A stretch of DNA of 64,000 nt from Misgurnus anguillicaudatus (lineage: Eukaryota; Chordata; Actinopteri; Cypriniformes; Cobitidae). The translations under genes were made by a program, and so were the position numbers. Location: positions 31,835,001 to 31,899,000 of the forward strand of contig NC_073361.2 of NCBI RefSeq assembly GCF_027580225.2, in the 5' to 3' direction. Positions 52,681 to 64,000 of this stretch are shown in pieces. Each line of letters begins with the position of its first letter. Position 1 is the stretch's first letter. A model generated the notes under the pieces. The model made no database searches, was not told the origin of the DNA, and saw nothing but the letters and a program-made list of their open reading frames with translations.

Positions 52681-54324
52681 CATCTTTCAACAAACCAACT
52701 GGTAAGTGTTGCATTTTACATGGATTGTTTCTATTCTCACTTGACATGTCAATAAGATACGGTCATACAGTAATGCATGTAGAATTTTTTGTCCCTCTAA
52801 AGCAGGGGTGTCCAAAGTCGGTCCCGAAGGGCCGGCGTCCTGCAGAGTTTAGCTAAAACTTCCCTCAACACACCTGCCTCAAAGTATCTAGTCTGCCTAG
52901 TAAGACCGTGATTAGCTGGATCAGGTGTGTTTGATTGGGGTTGGAATCAGGGCCGCATTAACACTGTAAGGGGCCCCTGGGCTTTATCATTTTGTGTGGC
53001 CCTTTATCCACCAGAATTGCAGCCTACATTCACACAATCTTTATAATCACTAAGTGCAAGTTGTCAGGCTTTTATTTTGCTGGAATAAATGGTATTACAA
53101 AATATTAAAACCATATCAGAATGCCCGCAATATACACAAATATCACTGCATAACATATGCACATAGTCCTAGTTGACCCGAATAGTCTAAGATTCGATGC
53201 TTTGACAGGAGAAGCCTGATTCGACTACTGCACAGTCAATTGTCGCAGATGTGTTATAAAATTGAGGATCATTTAATTTTGGCTGTATAAGAGTGCACAG
53301 TATCTGATTTCACATTTAACAGCTTTCTCCCAATATAAAAAATATACATCCTATTATAATAATACTAAGTAAATAATATAGTAGCTTTTAATAAATATTT
53401 TTAAAGTCTGTTAATAGCCTAAATCCCGTGACAGGGCTAGACGTCCATATCCAGAAACCATTGCAAAGTCTCTTTGTTTCTGCAATTAAAAAGACAAAAC
53501 AGGTAATTCTATACTTTCGTTATTTTAAAATTAATTTTAATATTTCCTTGTTTTTATTTAATTTATAGATTATTTAGTGTTGTCTGATTAAACTATTTGT
53601 GGGTTTTATTCCCCTGCGCATTTAGGCATTTTGCACCCATGTTCTGCATTGATTCTGACTTTATTTTGTTTTTATGTTTTATTAATTATAAAGGTAAATT
53701 CTGATCTAATTTAAGTTCTGTAAGTTTTGGATTGCTTTTCGTTGTGTCGATGTTGCGCGGTTGCATGCTGTCACATTCAACTTAGCCGAACGTGCTAGGT
53801 GCTCTGCGTGATCATATTTAGGCATTCATCAAACGTAACATCAAAAAACTGATTTTTTCGACAAGTATAAGTTTTAAAATGTATTTTAAAAAGGTTGCTT
53901 AACTTGTCAAAAGTTGAGCTACAAAACAGGTAAGCCGTTTTTGTGAATACAGAGATGATCAAAGTGAAAGTAAGCAATCAGATATTTCTGTGCAAAATAA
54001 TAAAGCATATATAGTGTCTATAAAATCCTTAATTTCAGTGTTTTTTTGGTTATAAATGAACCGTTTAAGTAATTGTATATTAAGCTTGTTTTTTATAATT
54101 TACAGTAACAAATTATATGTAATTTCTCGTCTTTTATTTCCCTGCCACGCTAAATCTCAAAATGAAACGATCGCTGAACTTAGCCGTGGCTTCCAAGGCA
54201 GAATCTAATTTGTTATTTATTAGATTTAGTTATCAAAAATGTTTTGTGTAATATCTTTGTGTGCTGTTCTGTACATCTTGGCTTTAAAATGTTACGAGGA
54301 ATCATTTAATGAATGTTTATATAC

Positions 54325-55348
54325 TGTCACGGTCTTGTCAGACATCTGTGCTAGATGTAGGTCTGAGTGCATCTGACAGGACCGTGACAGTATTATGTTC
54401 TGTGTGGGGACATGTGGAATCACATTGTGTGTGTGGCTTCCACATGTTCCCGGATTCTTGTTCCCAGTCGTGACAGAATGATCCGGCCTTTCAAGGACGC
54501 AGCGGGTTCAAAAAGGAGGTCCCTTGGAGCTTACTGTGAGGGAATGCTCAGAACTCCATGCCGGGCTCGAGATAGCCGTCGCCACGCCCGATTCATTCCC
54601 CGGGGTGGTGGCCGCGACACTCGAGCCGGGTTATGTGAGGGTCGAATCGGTTCCTGTGATTCTCCTGTTGGTCGAGTCGTCTGGGTTGGTTCCTGGGAGG
54701 TCCACCGCCATGATCGATTTAGGGCTCGGCACGGACGCCATGCTCGATTATTCCCCGAGATGGTCGCTAATGTGGAGGAGCCCGCTTCCCCGATATGGTG
54801 GGAGTCGACTCCCAGGACTGTCGAATCCCCGTCAGTTCCCAGGAGGATCGAGTCTTCAGAGCCGGTCCCTGAGATGGCCGCTACGGTTCTCCCGGCTTTG
54901 CCCCGGCTTCCTGTCCTGCCGGTTTTACCTCGGCTTTTACCCTGCCGGCTGCTGTGGTCTCCGAGCCCTCTCCCCTGGATCCACCCTACCAGACTTTTTT
55001 TTTTTGTCTTGAGTGTCTGGTAGCCACTCTTTGAGGGGGGGTAATGTCACGGTTAAATCCGTGTCATGTTTTGTGTCTGTTCAGATTACCATCACCTGGA
55101 CATTAATTGATTAATTACCTTCCTCATCACACCTGTGCATTGTTAGTCTGTCTGTATTTATACCCCTGTTTGTGCTATACTCACTTGCCAGATCATTGTC
55201 GCCATTTGTCTCCATCCTGTCTGTTCCTGTTTATTTATTCTGCCTGTTGTTTGGTTCCCGTGTTTGTTTTCTATGTTATTTATATTAAATGTTATCCTTT
55301 TATGTGAACCCTGCGTATGTGTCCTGATTCCTGTTTCCCGGCGTGACA
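54325..55348 (+). mobile_element. LTR-type retroelement remnant, level 4 of the nest
   Basis: The outer ends are TGTCACGG and CGTGACA, with the 5-bp duplication TATAC at 54320-54324 and 55349-55353. A purine tract GAGGGGGGGTAA at about 55033 is followed by a second TGTCACGG at 55046, so 55046-55348 looks like the 3' LTR. The left end is a short hairpin (CTGTCACGGTCTTGTCAG ... CTGACAGGACCGTGACAG, 54324-54392) instead of a matching LTR. Most of the internal region is gone. Confidence 0.8.
54412..55023 (+). pseudogene. Internal coding relic of the LTR-type element
   Basis: GC-rich compared with its surroundings. Two overlapping frames stay open (54412-55023 and 54524-55012). Their residues are Pro/Arg/Ser-rich and show no protease, RT, RNase H or integrase motif. 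Position just 5' of the purine tract fits the tail of a polyprotein or accessory frame. I do not assign a function. Confidence 0.45.
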
Positions 55349-56495
55349 TATACACGTTGTCTTTCATATTAAGATAAAAACGCGTCCTCAGTTTAGTCTT
55401 TGTTCATCACTTGAAAGGCACTTTTGGTCACTTTATCAGAAAGCTGTCTGTGTTGCCTTCAGAAATGCAATAATGGATATTTCAGACAGAAATTTTAAAA
55501 AGCTCACTAATGATTGCAGGGTAGCCTATAGTAAGTGAGAGATTTTCTGCGCAGGAACTGCATTCACGCACGGACATTCAAAGCAAAGCGATTAAGCATA
55601 ATTTTAAAGGGAGTATCAACTTTTTATAAAATGCGGCAGTTATTTTTTTCCGGCAACTCGGGGCCCTTCCCAGCCTGAGGCCCTGGGCTTAAGCCCAGGT
55701 AAGCCCATGCATTAATGCGGCCCTGGTTGGAATAAAACTCTGCAGAGACACCGGCCCTCCAGGAGCTGGATTGGACATCCCTGCTCTAAAGGGACCCTCT
55801 GGGGGAAGAGGAAAGCTCCTCAATAATGATCAAGATCAATACTGTAAAACTTTTTCAGTTCTATCATACCGTACCTCCTGTAGTCAACAGTAAAGGTAAA
55901 AAACCAATTTGCTTTTCACTAGAATGCTTTTACTGTACATGTGGACATATAGTTCCCAACCAAGAAATGTAGTGTAAAAAAAGGTTGATTGCATGTTTTG
56001 CATGCAAATACCTGTAAAACTGAAGCATAAAAGTCTATGCAGTTTTTGTAATGTCAACAATAGCCAGTATTTTGAAACCTGGTGTACTTTAATTGATTGC
56101 ATGTACCTTGTGAAGTGAAAAGAAGTGTTGTTCTTTGACTGAATAATTTCATTTTGAGTCAAATTTCCAGTGTTTTGGTAAAGTTAATGTGTGCAGAGAA
56201 AGATGTGTTCTATTTTGAAATGAAGAGTTAGTATTTATTTAACAAAATGTGTTTTTAAGAAGAAAATTATGCATTTGGCCAATTGTGTTTTGTAGGTGTT
56301 AAGTGTTTAGAAAAAGTATCTGAAGTATGGGTAAGCGCTTGTTAGCGATTGAAAAAAACTGTAAAAACATTACATTTGTGTGGAAGTCATTTGTTATTAA
56401 TTCAAAATATTTTGCTAACATTTAACACATTAAAATGAATGATGTTGACTTGTTTTAATAGTTTAGAAAAATTGCATTCCCAGATGAAAGTAAAC

Positions 56496-56640
56496 TAAAT
56501 CTGATGTGGTTTGAAGATGTTAACATGAGACAGAGCTGAGAGGATCAGAATCACTCAACACTATCAATGCAAATCTGATTTTCACATCTCACATTTACTG
56601 TTTGTTTAAATGATGTGAACCTGAACACGTTCACTTCTTC
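56496..56640. repeat. Conserved octamer block, copy 4
   Basis: Exact ATGCAAAT at 56567-56574; lies 3' of V10. Confidence 0.6.
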
Positions 56641-56832
56641 TCAATGGAGACTTTAGTTATTTATGATACTAAAGATTTCAAGAGAATTTTCGATGAACTG
56701 ACTTCAGAACAGACTTTATTCTTCACAAAACACAGAAACCCTATCATTGCTTTAAAAATTAAAGTCTGTAAAAAACCAAAAAACATCCAAAATCCACCCG
56801 ACTGAAATCTGGTTAGGATATAAAAGTTAATG

Positions 56833-56922
56833 CTGTGTGTGTTTGTGTGTGTGTGTGTGTGTGTGCGTGCGTGCGCGTGTGTGTGTGTGTGTGTTCGTGT
56901 GTGTGTGTGTGTGTGTGTGTAC
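56833..56922. repeat. GT microsatellite 3' of V10
   Basis: About 90 bp with GC and TC interruptions, the longest tract after that of V2. Ends about 46 bp from the nonamer; the following E-box is mutated to CAGCTAC. Confidence 0.9.
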
Positions 56923-56967
56923 AGCTACAGTATCTGTCAGGTGTATCTGTGCAGTCTGACTGATGGA

Positions 56968-56995
56968 AGTTTTTGTACGACTCTTTATCACTGTG
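56968..56995 (-). other. V10 recombination signal, 12-RSS with nonamer change
   Basis: Heptamer CACAGTG and spacer are consensus. The nonamer is ACAAAAACT, one base off at the distal position, which is usually tolerated. Confidence 0.92.
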
Positions 56996-57444
56996 TGAAC
57001 ACATAGCTACCACTGATGCTGTGTAAACTCATACAGTAATAATCTCCTGCATCTTCAGTCTGAACTTCACTGATGCTCAGAGTAAAATCTTTACCATAAG
57101 ATGATCCACTGCCACTGAATCTCTGTGAAATGCTACCATAATTTTCATTTACTAACTTAATAATGAGTTTAGGAGCTTCTCCAGGTTTCTGCTGATACCA
57201 AGATACACCATAGTAATATATTCCAGTATCAGTTGTACACTTTATATTGACGGTTTTTCCAACAGAAACAGATTGAGCTTTACTCTGAGTTACAGTAACT
57301 CCTCTGGATTCTGTTGAGAAGAAAACAAATTTGTTCAAAGAAAACTAAGATTTAAAATATTTTCTAAACAAATAAAGATGAATTTCTGTTACCTTGAATA
57401 AAACCCCCAAGAATCCAGATGAAGGTGACGATGAAGAGATTCAT
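56996..57444 (-). CDS. IgL variable segment V10, intact
   Basis: Leader exon 57444-57393 (MNLFIVTFIWILGGFIQ), 82-bp intron, V exon 57310-56996. [58 protein letters not shown] with Lys for the usual Thr, EDAGDYYC and CDR3 MSLHSISGSYVF. No stops. V1 and V11 are nearest. Located beyond C3, it can reach J3 only by inverting a segment of about 13 kb that includes the transposon nest. Confidence 0.92.
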
Positions 57445-59703
57445 TTTGTGTATTTGTTGTTTTTCCAGCACTGTGTTATAAAGTCAGACTGTTATAAACA
57501 CACAGAGCACTGAAGCGTGTGATGAGATGTAAAGCAGTGATCAGACTTTACTAAACCTCTTGAGAGCATCATGGTCATGATAACTAGGTGTGCTGTAGCC
57601 CCCCCCCCCTTCTGACAGCATTGAGAATTTAAAATAATATCATCAAATGTGATCAAATATATGAGTAGCTTGTGTACATTTTTATATATCAGACGAGGTG
57701 AGATCAAGTTCAGGATTTGATCAGAAGTTTTACATTGTTTTATTTAATCAAAAAGGTGCACTTTTGTCAAATCAACATATTTTTTTGATATTTTACGTTA
57801 TTTAAACAAGTTGAAATTGTTTAACTTTTTTAAAGTAATCTCAACCCTTAACTTATGAAAGGACATAACTTAAAATAGTGTGTTAAATTGACTTGCAAAA
57901 CCAAGTTGTTTTAACTTCATGCTGCATTTTTTACAGTGAGTTAGTAAATAATTGTTGTGAACTTGTTTAATTAATCCAACAGTCCTTTACAACATCACCA
58001 CAAAACATCACCTGTCTCATACGGCAAAAAATACATTTCTCTGGAACAAATTATGTTTTAAGTATATTAAATACATTTTGTTAAAATTAAAGCTTAATTA
58101 TATATATTTTTTATTGATAATATATTTAGTTTTAACACTTATATTAATACATATTTCAAAATGAATTTCAGGGACAATAAATACATTTCTAATTTTACAG
58201 TGCATGTGGCAAAAAAAAAGTTTCTTGTCCAAAATATTAGACTATAAAATGTATAAGTATAAAATATTTAATGTTAAGTATATTCTGCATTTGAAAAGAT
58301 ATTTAATTTTAATGTTTTCAAACCCGTGACGTTTACAGGTTTAAAACGTACAAAGTTTTTCTTCCAATGCGACATGAATAAAAATGTTTTAACATACTTA
58401 TTTTTCAACAAGATTTCAAAATATACTTGAGCACACTGTAAAAAATTTATTTTTTGTTCAATTAAGTCATATTTTTAAGTCATTTCAATTTATGATTATT
58501 TATATTGACTAGTGATGAGTTTTTATAACTTATAAAATGAAGTTGACTTATTTTAACAATATTTTATAAGTTGTAGTAAACAACAACAAGTTGAAATGAC
58601 TCAGTTGAAACCATTTTTTGTATATTTTGAAATGTATTTAAAATGATATTTGAAAATATATTTTTGTCATATAGGGTGACGCCACACAAACACTGAGCTT
58701 CATTTAATCTGCTGTAACGTCAGCATTTGTTCACTAAACTCACAGATTTAATGATGTTTTAATAACAACGTTCAGGAGGAACACTTTATATAATCTAACT
58801 AATCACCTTGTTATTGTGACCAGCTGTCAATAATCATCAATCAGATGTTCACCTGATCAGCATTAATATAAACCTATATGAACCCTCTTAACAATGACTT
58901 CAGAAATATATCTTGTGTACTTATAAAATAAAATTATATAATTAAATTATATTAAAAATGTAAAAGTATAAAACATATAGACTAAAGTATTATACGTGTA
59001 ATCACGGCTATACTAAAAGGCTGAACAATATCAGTTATGTTTGTTTATTTTATTAGTGAGACAGATATCACAGCTCAATGAAACATCAGTTAGAGACTTT
59101 ATGTGAAGTATAAGAAACAAACAGATCCAGAAAACATCAAGAGTCTGAATTTAAATTTATTTCATAGAAAGCACAGCATCAGATACTGTAAACCATCTCA
59201 GAGACTTTCTGAACTCTCAGAAACACATTTCATCATTCATCTGTCTACATAAATGATGCAGTGTAACACTGACAGCTGTTCTCAGAACAGTCCAATGATG
59301 CACTTTAATGAGCTTTATAATTAACATTGAACAGAGTCACGAGTCATTTCTGCCATCATCATACTGCAGAGAAAATATCAAACTTAATGTTGCTAGTACA
59401 TTATTACAGCCATAAATATGAGTCAGTTCATCACTCTCAAATATATACAAGAGTCCACAATATACATATAATACCTAACCCTAACCCTAATCTTTAAAAT
59501 CATTCATAAAACATTGAAATGAACAGCAACTGACAATACAGCACTGCTGATGGGCAACATATACAAACTAAACATGAAATAGTTTTGATCTTTCATTGGG
59601 GAAATACAAAATAATACAAATCACATTAACTGAGATATTTATGCATGATTTATTTACACATGATTTAATAAAAATATCTGAAAATAATATGCATTACCTA
59701 CAG
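57445..59703. other. V10 upstream region, gene-free
   Basis: Positions 57445-57720 are the V promoter flank shared with V1 and V9. MITE-like AAGTTGAAAT elements lie at about 57770-57945 and 58437-58625. The rest is AT-rich and unique; a short CTAACCCTAACCCTAA run at about 59477 is the only telomere-like motif. Confidence 0.6.
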
Positions 59704-59976
59704 CAGTGGCTCTCAAACTGGGGGTGTGAGATTGTGCCAGGGGAGACGCATTTTATAAAATACATTAATTTATCATAATGATGTTCATTTAAACCTCAGA
59801 TAAATAAGGCTACTAACCAACAGCACTACATTGTATAATTTAAAATGTTTTGTTTAATTCAAATTTTAAGTTTTGCAAAGTTTTATGTCATAAAATTTCT
59901 TTGGGGACTACAAAATGATGCACCCACCGTACACAAGGGGTGGGGGGCACACGCTGGAAAAGTTTAAGCAGCACTG
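59704..59976. mobile_element. hAT-type MITE with 8-bp target duplication
   Basis: Ends CAGTGGCTCTCAAACTGGGGG and (inverse) AGTTTAAGCAGCACTG. ACCTACAG is duplicated exactly at 59696-59703 and 59977-59984. The right third also survives at about 2765-2815. Confidence 0.9.
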
Positions 59977-59984
59977 ACCTACAG

Positions 59985-62900
59985 TATTGACGAGGATGTT
60001 GATAAATTAATGAAGTGACACATGTAAGGGTTTTGTAAAGAAGTGAATCGGGCCGTTTATCGCTCAACCATTTTGTAGAATTAATTTTTTTCTTGTCAGT
60101 TTATTTTTCTTTTTCGGATAGATGATGTCTCTCTCTAAAGGTTCAACACATAAACACCATTGGGGCAAGATAGAGGTGTTTAAGATTTGAGTTGGCACAC
60201 GGTTGATGAGATTTAGTATTAAAAAACATGTCCGTCATTTTCACCTCCACCCATTCAAAGCTGATGAGAGCTAAACTATGACTTCTGGTTATGGTCACAA
60301 AAAAAAAACGTCTGGATTATTTGTATTTAGCTTCATAATAGTATACTGCTGTAAACCATCCTGTCTGAGAAGATTTTATTATAAATCATCATAAATTCAT
60401 AGCAGCACAACAAATACTATTATGCTGTTATCTATAATTGTACTTTATAAAATTTAAATCAACATAACTTATTATTGAGAATGAAATTATTTTTTAATAA
60501 AGTAAAATAAAAGCCTATAAACAGTGCTATAAATATTTTTATGTGCATAAATATATTTTCTTATTTCTTGATTTTAAAAAACAAACGGCTCAGAGATTCT
60601 GAAAGCTTTTGTGACCTGGTAAGTCTTGATGTTAAATGTTTAAGTGTTTCTTATTAGGGGTTTTATTAAAATGATTGCTTTTTTTAATCTACTTAAACTG
60701 AATTTTCACCAAAGGCAGAGCGCTAAAAACCCTTTAAACTCGAAATTCTTTAATGTGATCATTGAAACATTCATGTGTGTTTGCATGCACTGCCCATCAG
60801 GAGAATAAAGACCTCACATTCATGTAGTTTTAATGTCCAGTTGTAGTGTTTTCCACAGATTCATGTCAAGTGACTTAAACATACAGCAGGTGTGACTTCA
60901 GTTAAATGTCTTCTGTTCAATTATTCATGACAAACATCTAAACGTCCTCTTTACATCTGAAGCAGCTTTTAAAACATCTCCAGATAATAAAACAGCATTT
61001 AGCTCATCAAAACTATTGAGAATCTGTCACACTAAAATACCCCAATATAAATAAAATAAAATAATATTGCATAAAGAAATTGAATAATTTTATTAGATTT
61101 TCAGGTGAAACATGACACAGTGAGATTAATCCACTCATGATATTCAGTCCCTAAAACACAACATTCAATCTAAAAACATCATTCACAGACAGATCATGAA
61201 TAACATCAAGAAGAAAGAGGAATCATCTGATACATTCTTAAGCAATATTGCTTGAGTAGGAGTGTGATATAGCTCTATATCATCATGGCTGTGATTAGGC
61301 CAGAGGCACGAGGCCGCAGGCCGAGAGCGATATTGCTTTTATACAACAGTTTGACGGCACACGTTTGAAAAACGAAAACTAGAAAACAACAACGGAGTTA
61401 TTTTAAAAGCCTCTTTGTTTGAGAACTACTTCTTCCGCCACGAATTTGAGGGCTGCCAGAATGACAGGTAACACTTTCGGCTGCTTTGAATCTCATAACA
61501 ACTCAATGGACGGAAAAGCCGTAACTTTATATTAGAGACTGTCCTTTATATTACCATTTCTTGGTCACAAAGTGTAGTTTTAAGATTAGTTCAGTCGAGA
61601 ATGTATATGTATTATATTTAAATCTGCCGTCGATTAGTAAAGATAGCGCCTGTTTGAACGTTTGCTTAGTGAGATTCGGTACGAATGAGAACCAAAGCAT
61701 GAGTGGACGTCAGTGTTCACTCGCCCCGCTGACCACCACCCTCTCTGGGCTACATCTCTGACAGGGATTCCCTGGCTCTCATGTTGGCCTTGTTTGTTTA
61801 TTTGGTGTCATGATCAAACTATTACTTGTTTTTTAATTCATATTTAGTGTCTTTTGTGTTGTTATTGTTTTGGCGCGAGGTAAAAGTGAATAAACTATAC
61901 TTGTATAATGTTACTATTGCTTGCATTTATTCTTAACACGATACGAGCACTCGATTATTATTATTAAACTTCGTTCTTGTCAGTACTATATAAAACTGTT
62001 TTTTATAAGTGTCAGAGAGATGTTTTTGCATGCTGCTTATAAATATATCAGTGGCGATATCTCATAACATGTTTTAATAGTCACGTCACGATAAAGTAAA
62101 TGATCAATGTCCACATTTAAAAGCTGCAGTGCTTACCTGCAGTTCCACGGTGTTTCCACGGTGTATCCAGCATCATGAAGTGTTTTAATGTTTTAAAACT
62201 ATTTTCTTTTCAGAAATTCAAAATTTTATACCCAAGTTTGAGTCAGCACATTAAAACGTATTTAAGCCATTAAAACTGTGACACAAACCTTACATTGGGT
62301 CGATTAAATTTGTTAAACTCTGTTTGTTTCATAATATATGCTTCTCAAATGTTGATGAAAGTAATTGTGTCTGAGGTTTTGTTTGTGTTTGACTTTTATG
62401 TGATTGTGAGATCACAGTGGATGAGTTTTTTTAGATGTAATATATTAATGCCTGTCTCAAAGATATACTGTATACTTCATAATGTGATAAACATTCAGTA
62501 AAATAATAAATACATCCCTACACTGCACAGAGCATCTTTACAGTAATGTACACCAAGCAGCAAATAAAAAAAACATACAAAATATACAGACATGTTTATA
62601 TTTATTTAATATCATTTTTGACTGAACTATCCCTTTAATTCACTTCTTCAAGTGTAAGATATTAGTGAAGTATTAAAGGGAAACGTGAATAAGGGTTTGG
62701 ACTTTAGGAAAAGCTCTGCTCACATCTGTCTGATCCTTATCATTTAACATTTTAGTGTTTGATGTTACATTCATTAAAGAGTTTAAAAACATTACATTTG
62801 TGTGGAAGTCATTTATTATTAATTAAAAATATTTTGCTAACATTTAATGCATTAAAATGAATGACGTTGACTTGTTTTAATAGTTTAGAGAAATTGCATT
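59985..62900. repeat. Second copy of the 2.8-5.1 kb intergenic segment
   Basis: Same order of blocks as 2820-5060, with the hairpin-bearing repeat inserted at 61239-62163 in place of 4150-4295. Includes the C-gene ghost with ATTAAAG at about 62774. No gene. Confidence 0.75.
61239..62163. mobile_element. Hairpin-bearing repeat, copy 3, truncated
   Basis: Starts TTAAGCAATATTGCTTGAG. It keeps one hairpin arm (GTGTGATATAGCTCTATATC) but lacks the second, and is cut short at GGTGTTTCCACGG. Confidence 0.65.
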
Positions 62901-62916
62901 CCAAGATAAAAGTAAA

Positions 62917-63060
62917 GCTGATGTGGTTTGAAGATGTTAACATGAGACAGAGCTGAGAGGATCAGAATCACTCAACACTATCAATGCAAATCTGATTTTC
63001 ACATCTCACATTTACTGTTTGTTTAAATGATGTGAACCTGAACACTTTCACTTCTTCTCA
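62917..63060. repeat. Conserved octamer block, copy 5
   Basis: Exact ATGCAAAT at 62984-62991; lies 3' of V11. Confidence 0.6.
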
Positions 63061-63416
63061 ATGAAGACTTTAGTTATTTATGAGGCTAAACATTTCAAGA
63101 TAAGTTTCTATGAACTGACTTCACAACAGACTTTATTCTTCACACAAACAGAAACCTCATCCTTGCTTTAATAATTAAAGTCTGTATAAAACCACAAAAC
63201 ATCCAAAAACTGACTGAAGATGATGGAATATAAAAGTGTGTGTGTGTGTGGGTTGGTCTATGTGGTTTACGAGGACATGAATAGTGTATAATGACATGTT
63301 TATTATACACAGAGAGTGTCCCCATAAACAGAAAAGCTAAAAAAAAATACTAAATGGTAGTTTTTCATAGATTAAAGACTGGCACAACGTTTTTGTGACA
63401 TTGGGGTTAGGGATTG

Positions 63417-63461
<45 letters not shown>
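63417..63461. repeat. GT microsatellite 3' of V11
   Basis: Pure (GT)n of about 44 bp, ending at CAGCTGCAG 47 bp from the nonamer. Confidence 0.92.
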
Positions 63462-63464
<3 letters not shown>

Positions 63465-63507
63465 CTGCAGTATCTGTCAGGTGTATCTGTGCAGTCTGAC
63501 TGAAGGA

Positions 63508-63535
63508 GGTTTTTGTACGACTCTTTATCACTGTG
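63508..63535 (-). other. V11 recombination signal, 12-RSS
   Basis: Consensus on the minus strand, abutting the V exon end at 63536. Confidence 0.95.
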
Positions 63536-63981
63536 TGAACACATAGCTACCACTGATATAGTGATAACTCATACAGTAATAATCTCCTGCATCTTCAGTC
63601 TGAACTCCACTGATGCTCAGAGTAAAATCTGTACCACCCTGTGCTCCACTGCCACTGAATCGACGGGAAGTGTCACCATAATTTTCATCTACTGCCTTAA
63701 TGATGAGTTTAGGAGCTTCTCCAGGTTTCTGCTGATACCAAGATACACCATAGTAATATATTCCAGTATCAGTTGTACACTTTATATTGACGGTTTTTCC
63801 AACAGAAACAGATTGAGTTTTACTCTGAGTTACAGTAACTCCTCTGGATTCTGTTGAGAAGAAAATGATGTTTAATGAAATATAAAAGAGTCAAAAACAT
63901 TCAACTTAACAACAAGCTTTCACTTCTGTTACCTGGAATAAAAACTCCCAGAATCCAAATGAAGACGATGAAGAAATTCAT
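63536..63981 (-). CDS. IgL variable segment V11, intact
   Basis: Leader exon 63981-63933 (MNFFIVFIWILGVFIP, the V4/V7 leader), 82-bp intron, V exon 63850-63536. [67 protein letters not shown] and CDR3 MSYHYISGSYVF. No stops. Leader type of V4/V7 combined with a body close to V10 suggests exchange between V segments. The promoter lies beyond the window edge. Confidence 0.92.
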
Positions 63982-64000
63982 TTGTGTTTGTGTGTTTTGT

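Larger units (their letters stand above)
52948..55725. mobile_element. hAT-type element, level 3 of the nest
   Basis: Ends CAGGGCCGCATTAACACTG and (inverse) CATTAATGCGGCCCTG. GTTGGAAT is duplicated at 52940-52947 and 55726-55733. The interior is AT-rich without a transposase frame and is interrupted by an LTR-type element. Confidence 0.92.
52803..55783. mobile_element. hAT-type element, level 2 of the nest
   Basis: Ends CAGGGGTGTCCAAAGTCGG and (inverse) GGATTGGACATCCCTG, with the exact 8-bp duplication CTCTAAAG at 52795-52802 and 55784-55791. Only its two ends (about 145 and 50 bp) are its own; the rest is a further insertion. Confidence 0.92.
47868..56361. mobile_element. Composite nest of Tc1/IS630-like elements with later insertions
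   Basis: The outer ends are CAGTTTTTCTCAATTGCTAA at 47868 and its diverged inverse GCGATTGAAAAAAACTG ending at 56361, each next to a TA. Inside are at least two more family members, recognised by termini near 48985, 51085-51100 and 51751-51770 and by transposase N-terminal fragments near 48256, 49293 and 52446. hAT and LTR elements are nested on top. The sequence after 56363 continues the C-gene ghost flank seen at 4.95 kb. Confidence 0.7.

Noticed and set aside
59474..59492. Telomere-like CTAACCCTAACCCTAA run
   Set aside because: Under three units; too short to call an interstitial telomere repeat.
1..64000. CRISPR arrays, operons, bacterial promoters or prophage
   Set aside because: The window is vertebrate; its repeats are transposons, minisatellites and microsatellites, and genes have introns and poly(A) signals.

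Overview
The window is vertebrate genomic DNA: AT-rich, intron-bearing, with long intergenic spacers full of nested transposons. The content is a germline immunoglobulin light-chain (IgL) locus of a teleost fish. The mix of hAT, Tc1-like, LINE and TGTCAC...GTGACA elements, and the small V-J-C clusters with V opposed to J-C, suggest a cyprinid; I cannot name the species from sequence alone.

I count 11 V segments (all minus strand), 3 J segments and 3 complete C exons (plus strand), and 2 five-prime-truncated C exons of a second constant-region type (plus strand). Order: V1, V2psi, J1, C1, V3, V4, psiC1, V5psi, J2, C2, V6psi, V7, psiC2, V8, J3, C3, V9psi, V10, V11. Every V is followed by a 12-bp-spacer recombination signal (RSS) and every J is preceded by a 23-bp-spacer RSS, the kappa-like arrangement. 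V and J-C are in opposite orientation, so all V-J joins here must occur by inversion. Seven V segments look intact (V1, V3, V4, V7, V8, V10, V11). V2, V5, V6 and V9 are pseudogenes, two of them split by transposons.

The locus grew by segmental duplication. The J-C-V-V-psiC block at about 12.2-20.2 kb is repeated at about 33.5-42.8 kb, and J-C-V appears a third time at about 44-47.7 kb. The V1-V2 interval (1.75-5.5 kb) is repeated as the V10-V11 interval (57-63.9 kb). Between genes lie two large inverted TGTCAC/GTGACA elements carrying tandem arrays (5.5-12.1 kb), a hAT element with an L2/CR1-like LINE inside V5 (21.7-28.7 kb), a second LINE (29.5-31.9 kb), and an 8.5-kb nest of Tc1-like, hAT and LTR elements with readable target-site duplications (47.9-56.4 kb).

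How it works: RAG recombines a V 12-RSS with a J 23-RSS and inverts the intervening DNA. The rearranged gene is transcribed from the V promoter (octamer ATGCAAAT or a variant just upstream of most leaders). The J donor is then spliced to the C exon, which ends in a cysteine near the C terminus that can bond to the heavy chain. No tRNA, rRNA, CRISPR array or non-immune host gene is supported.
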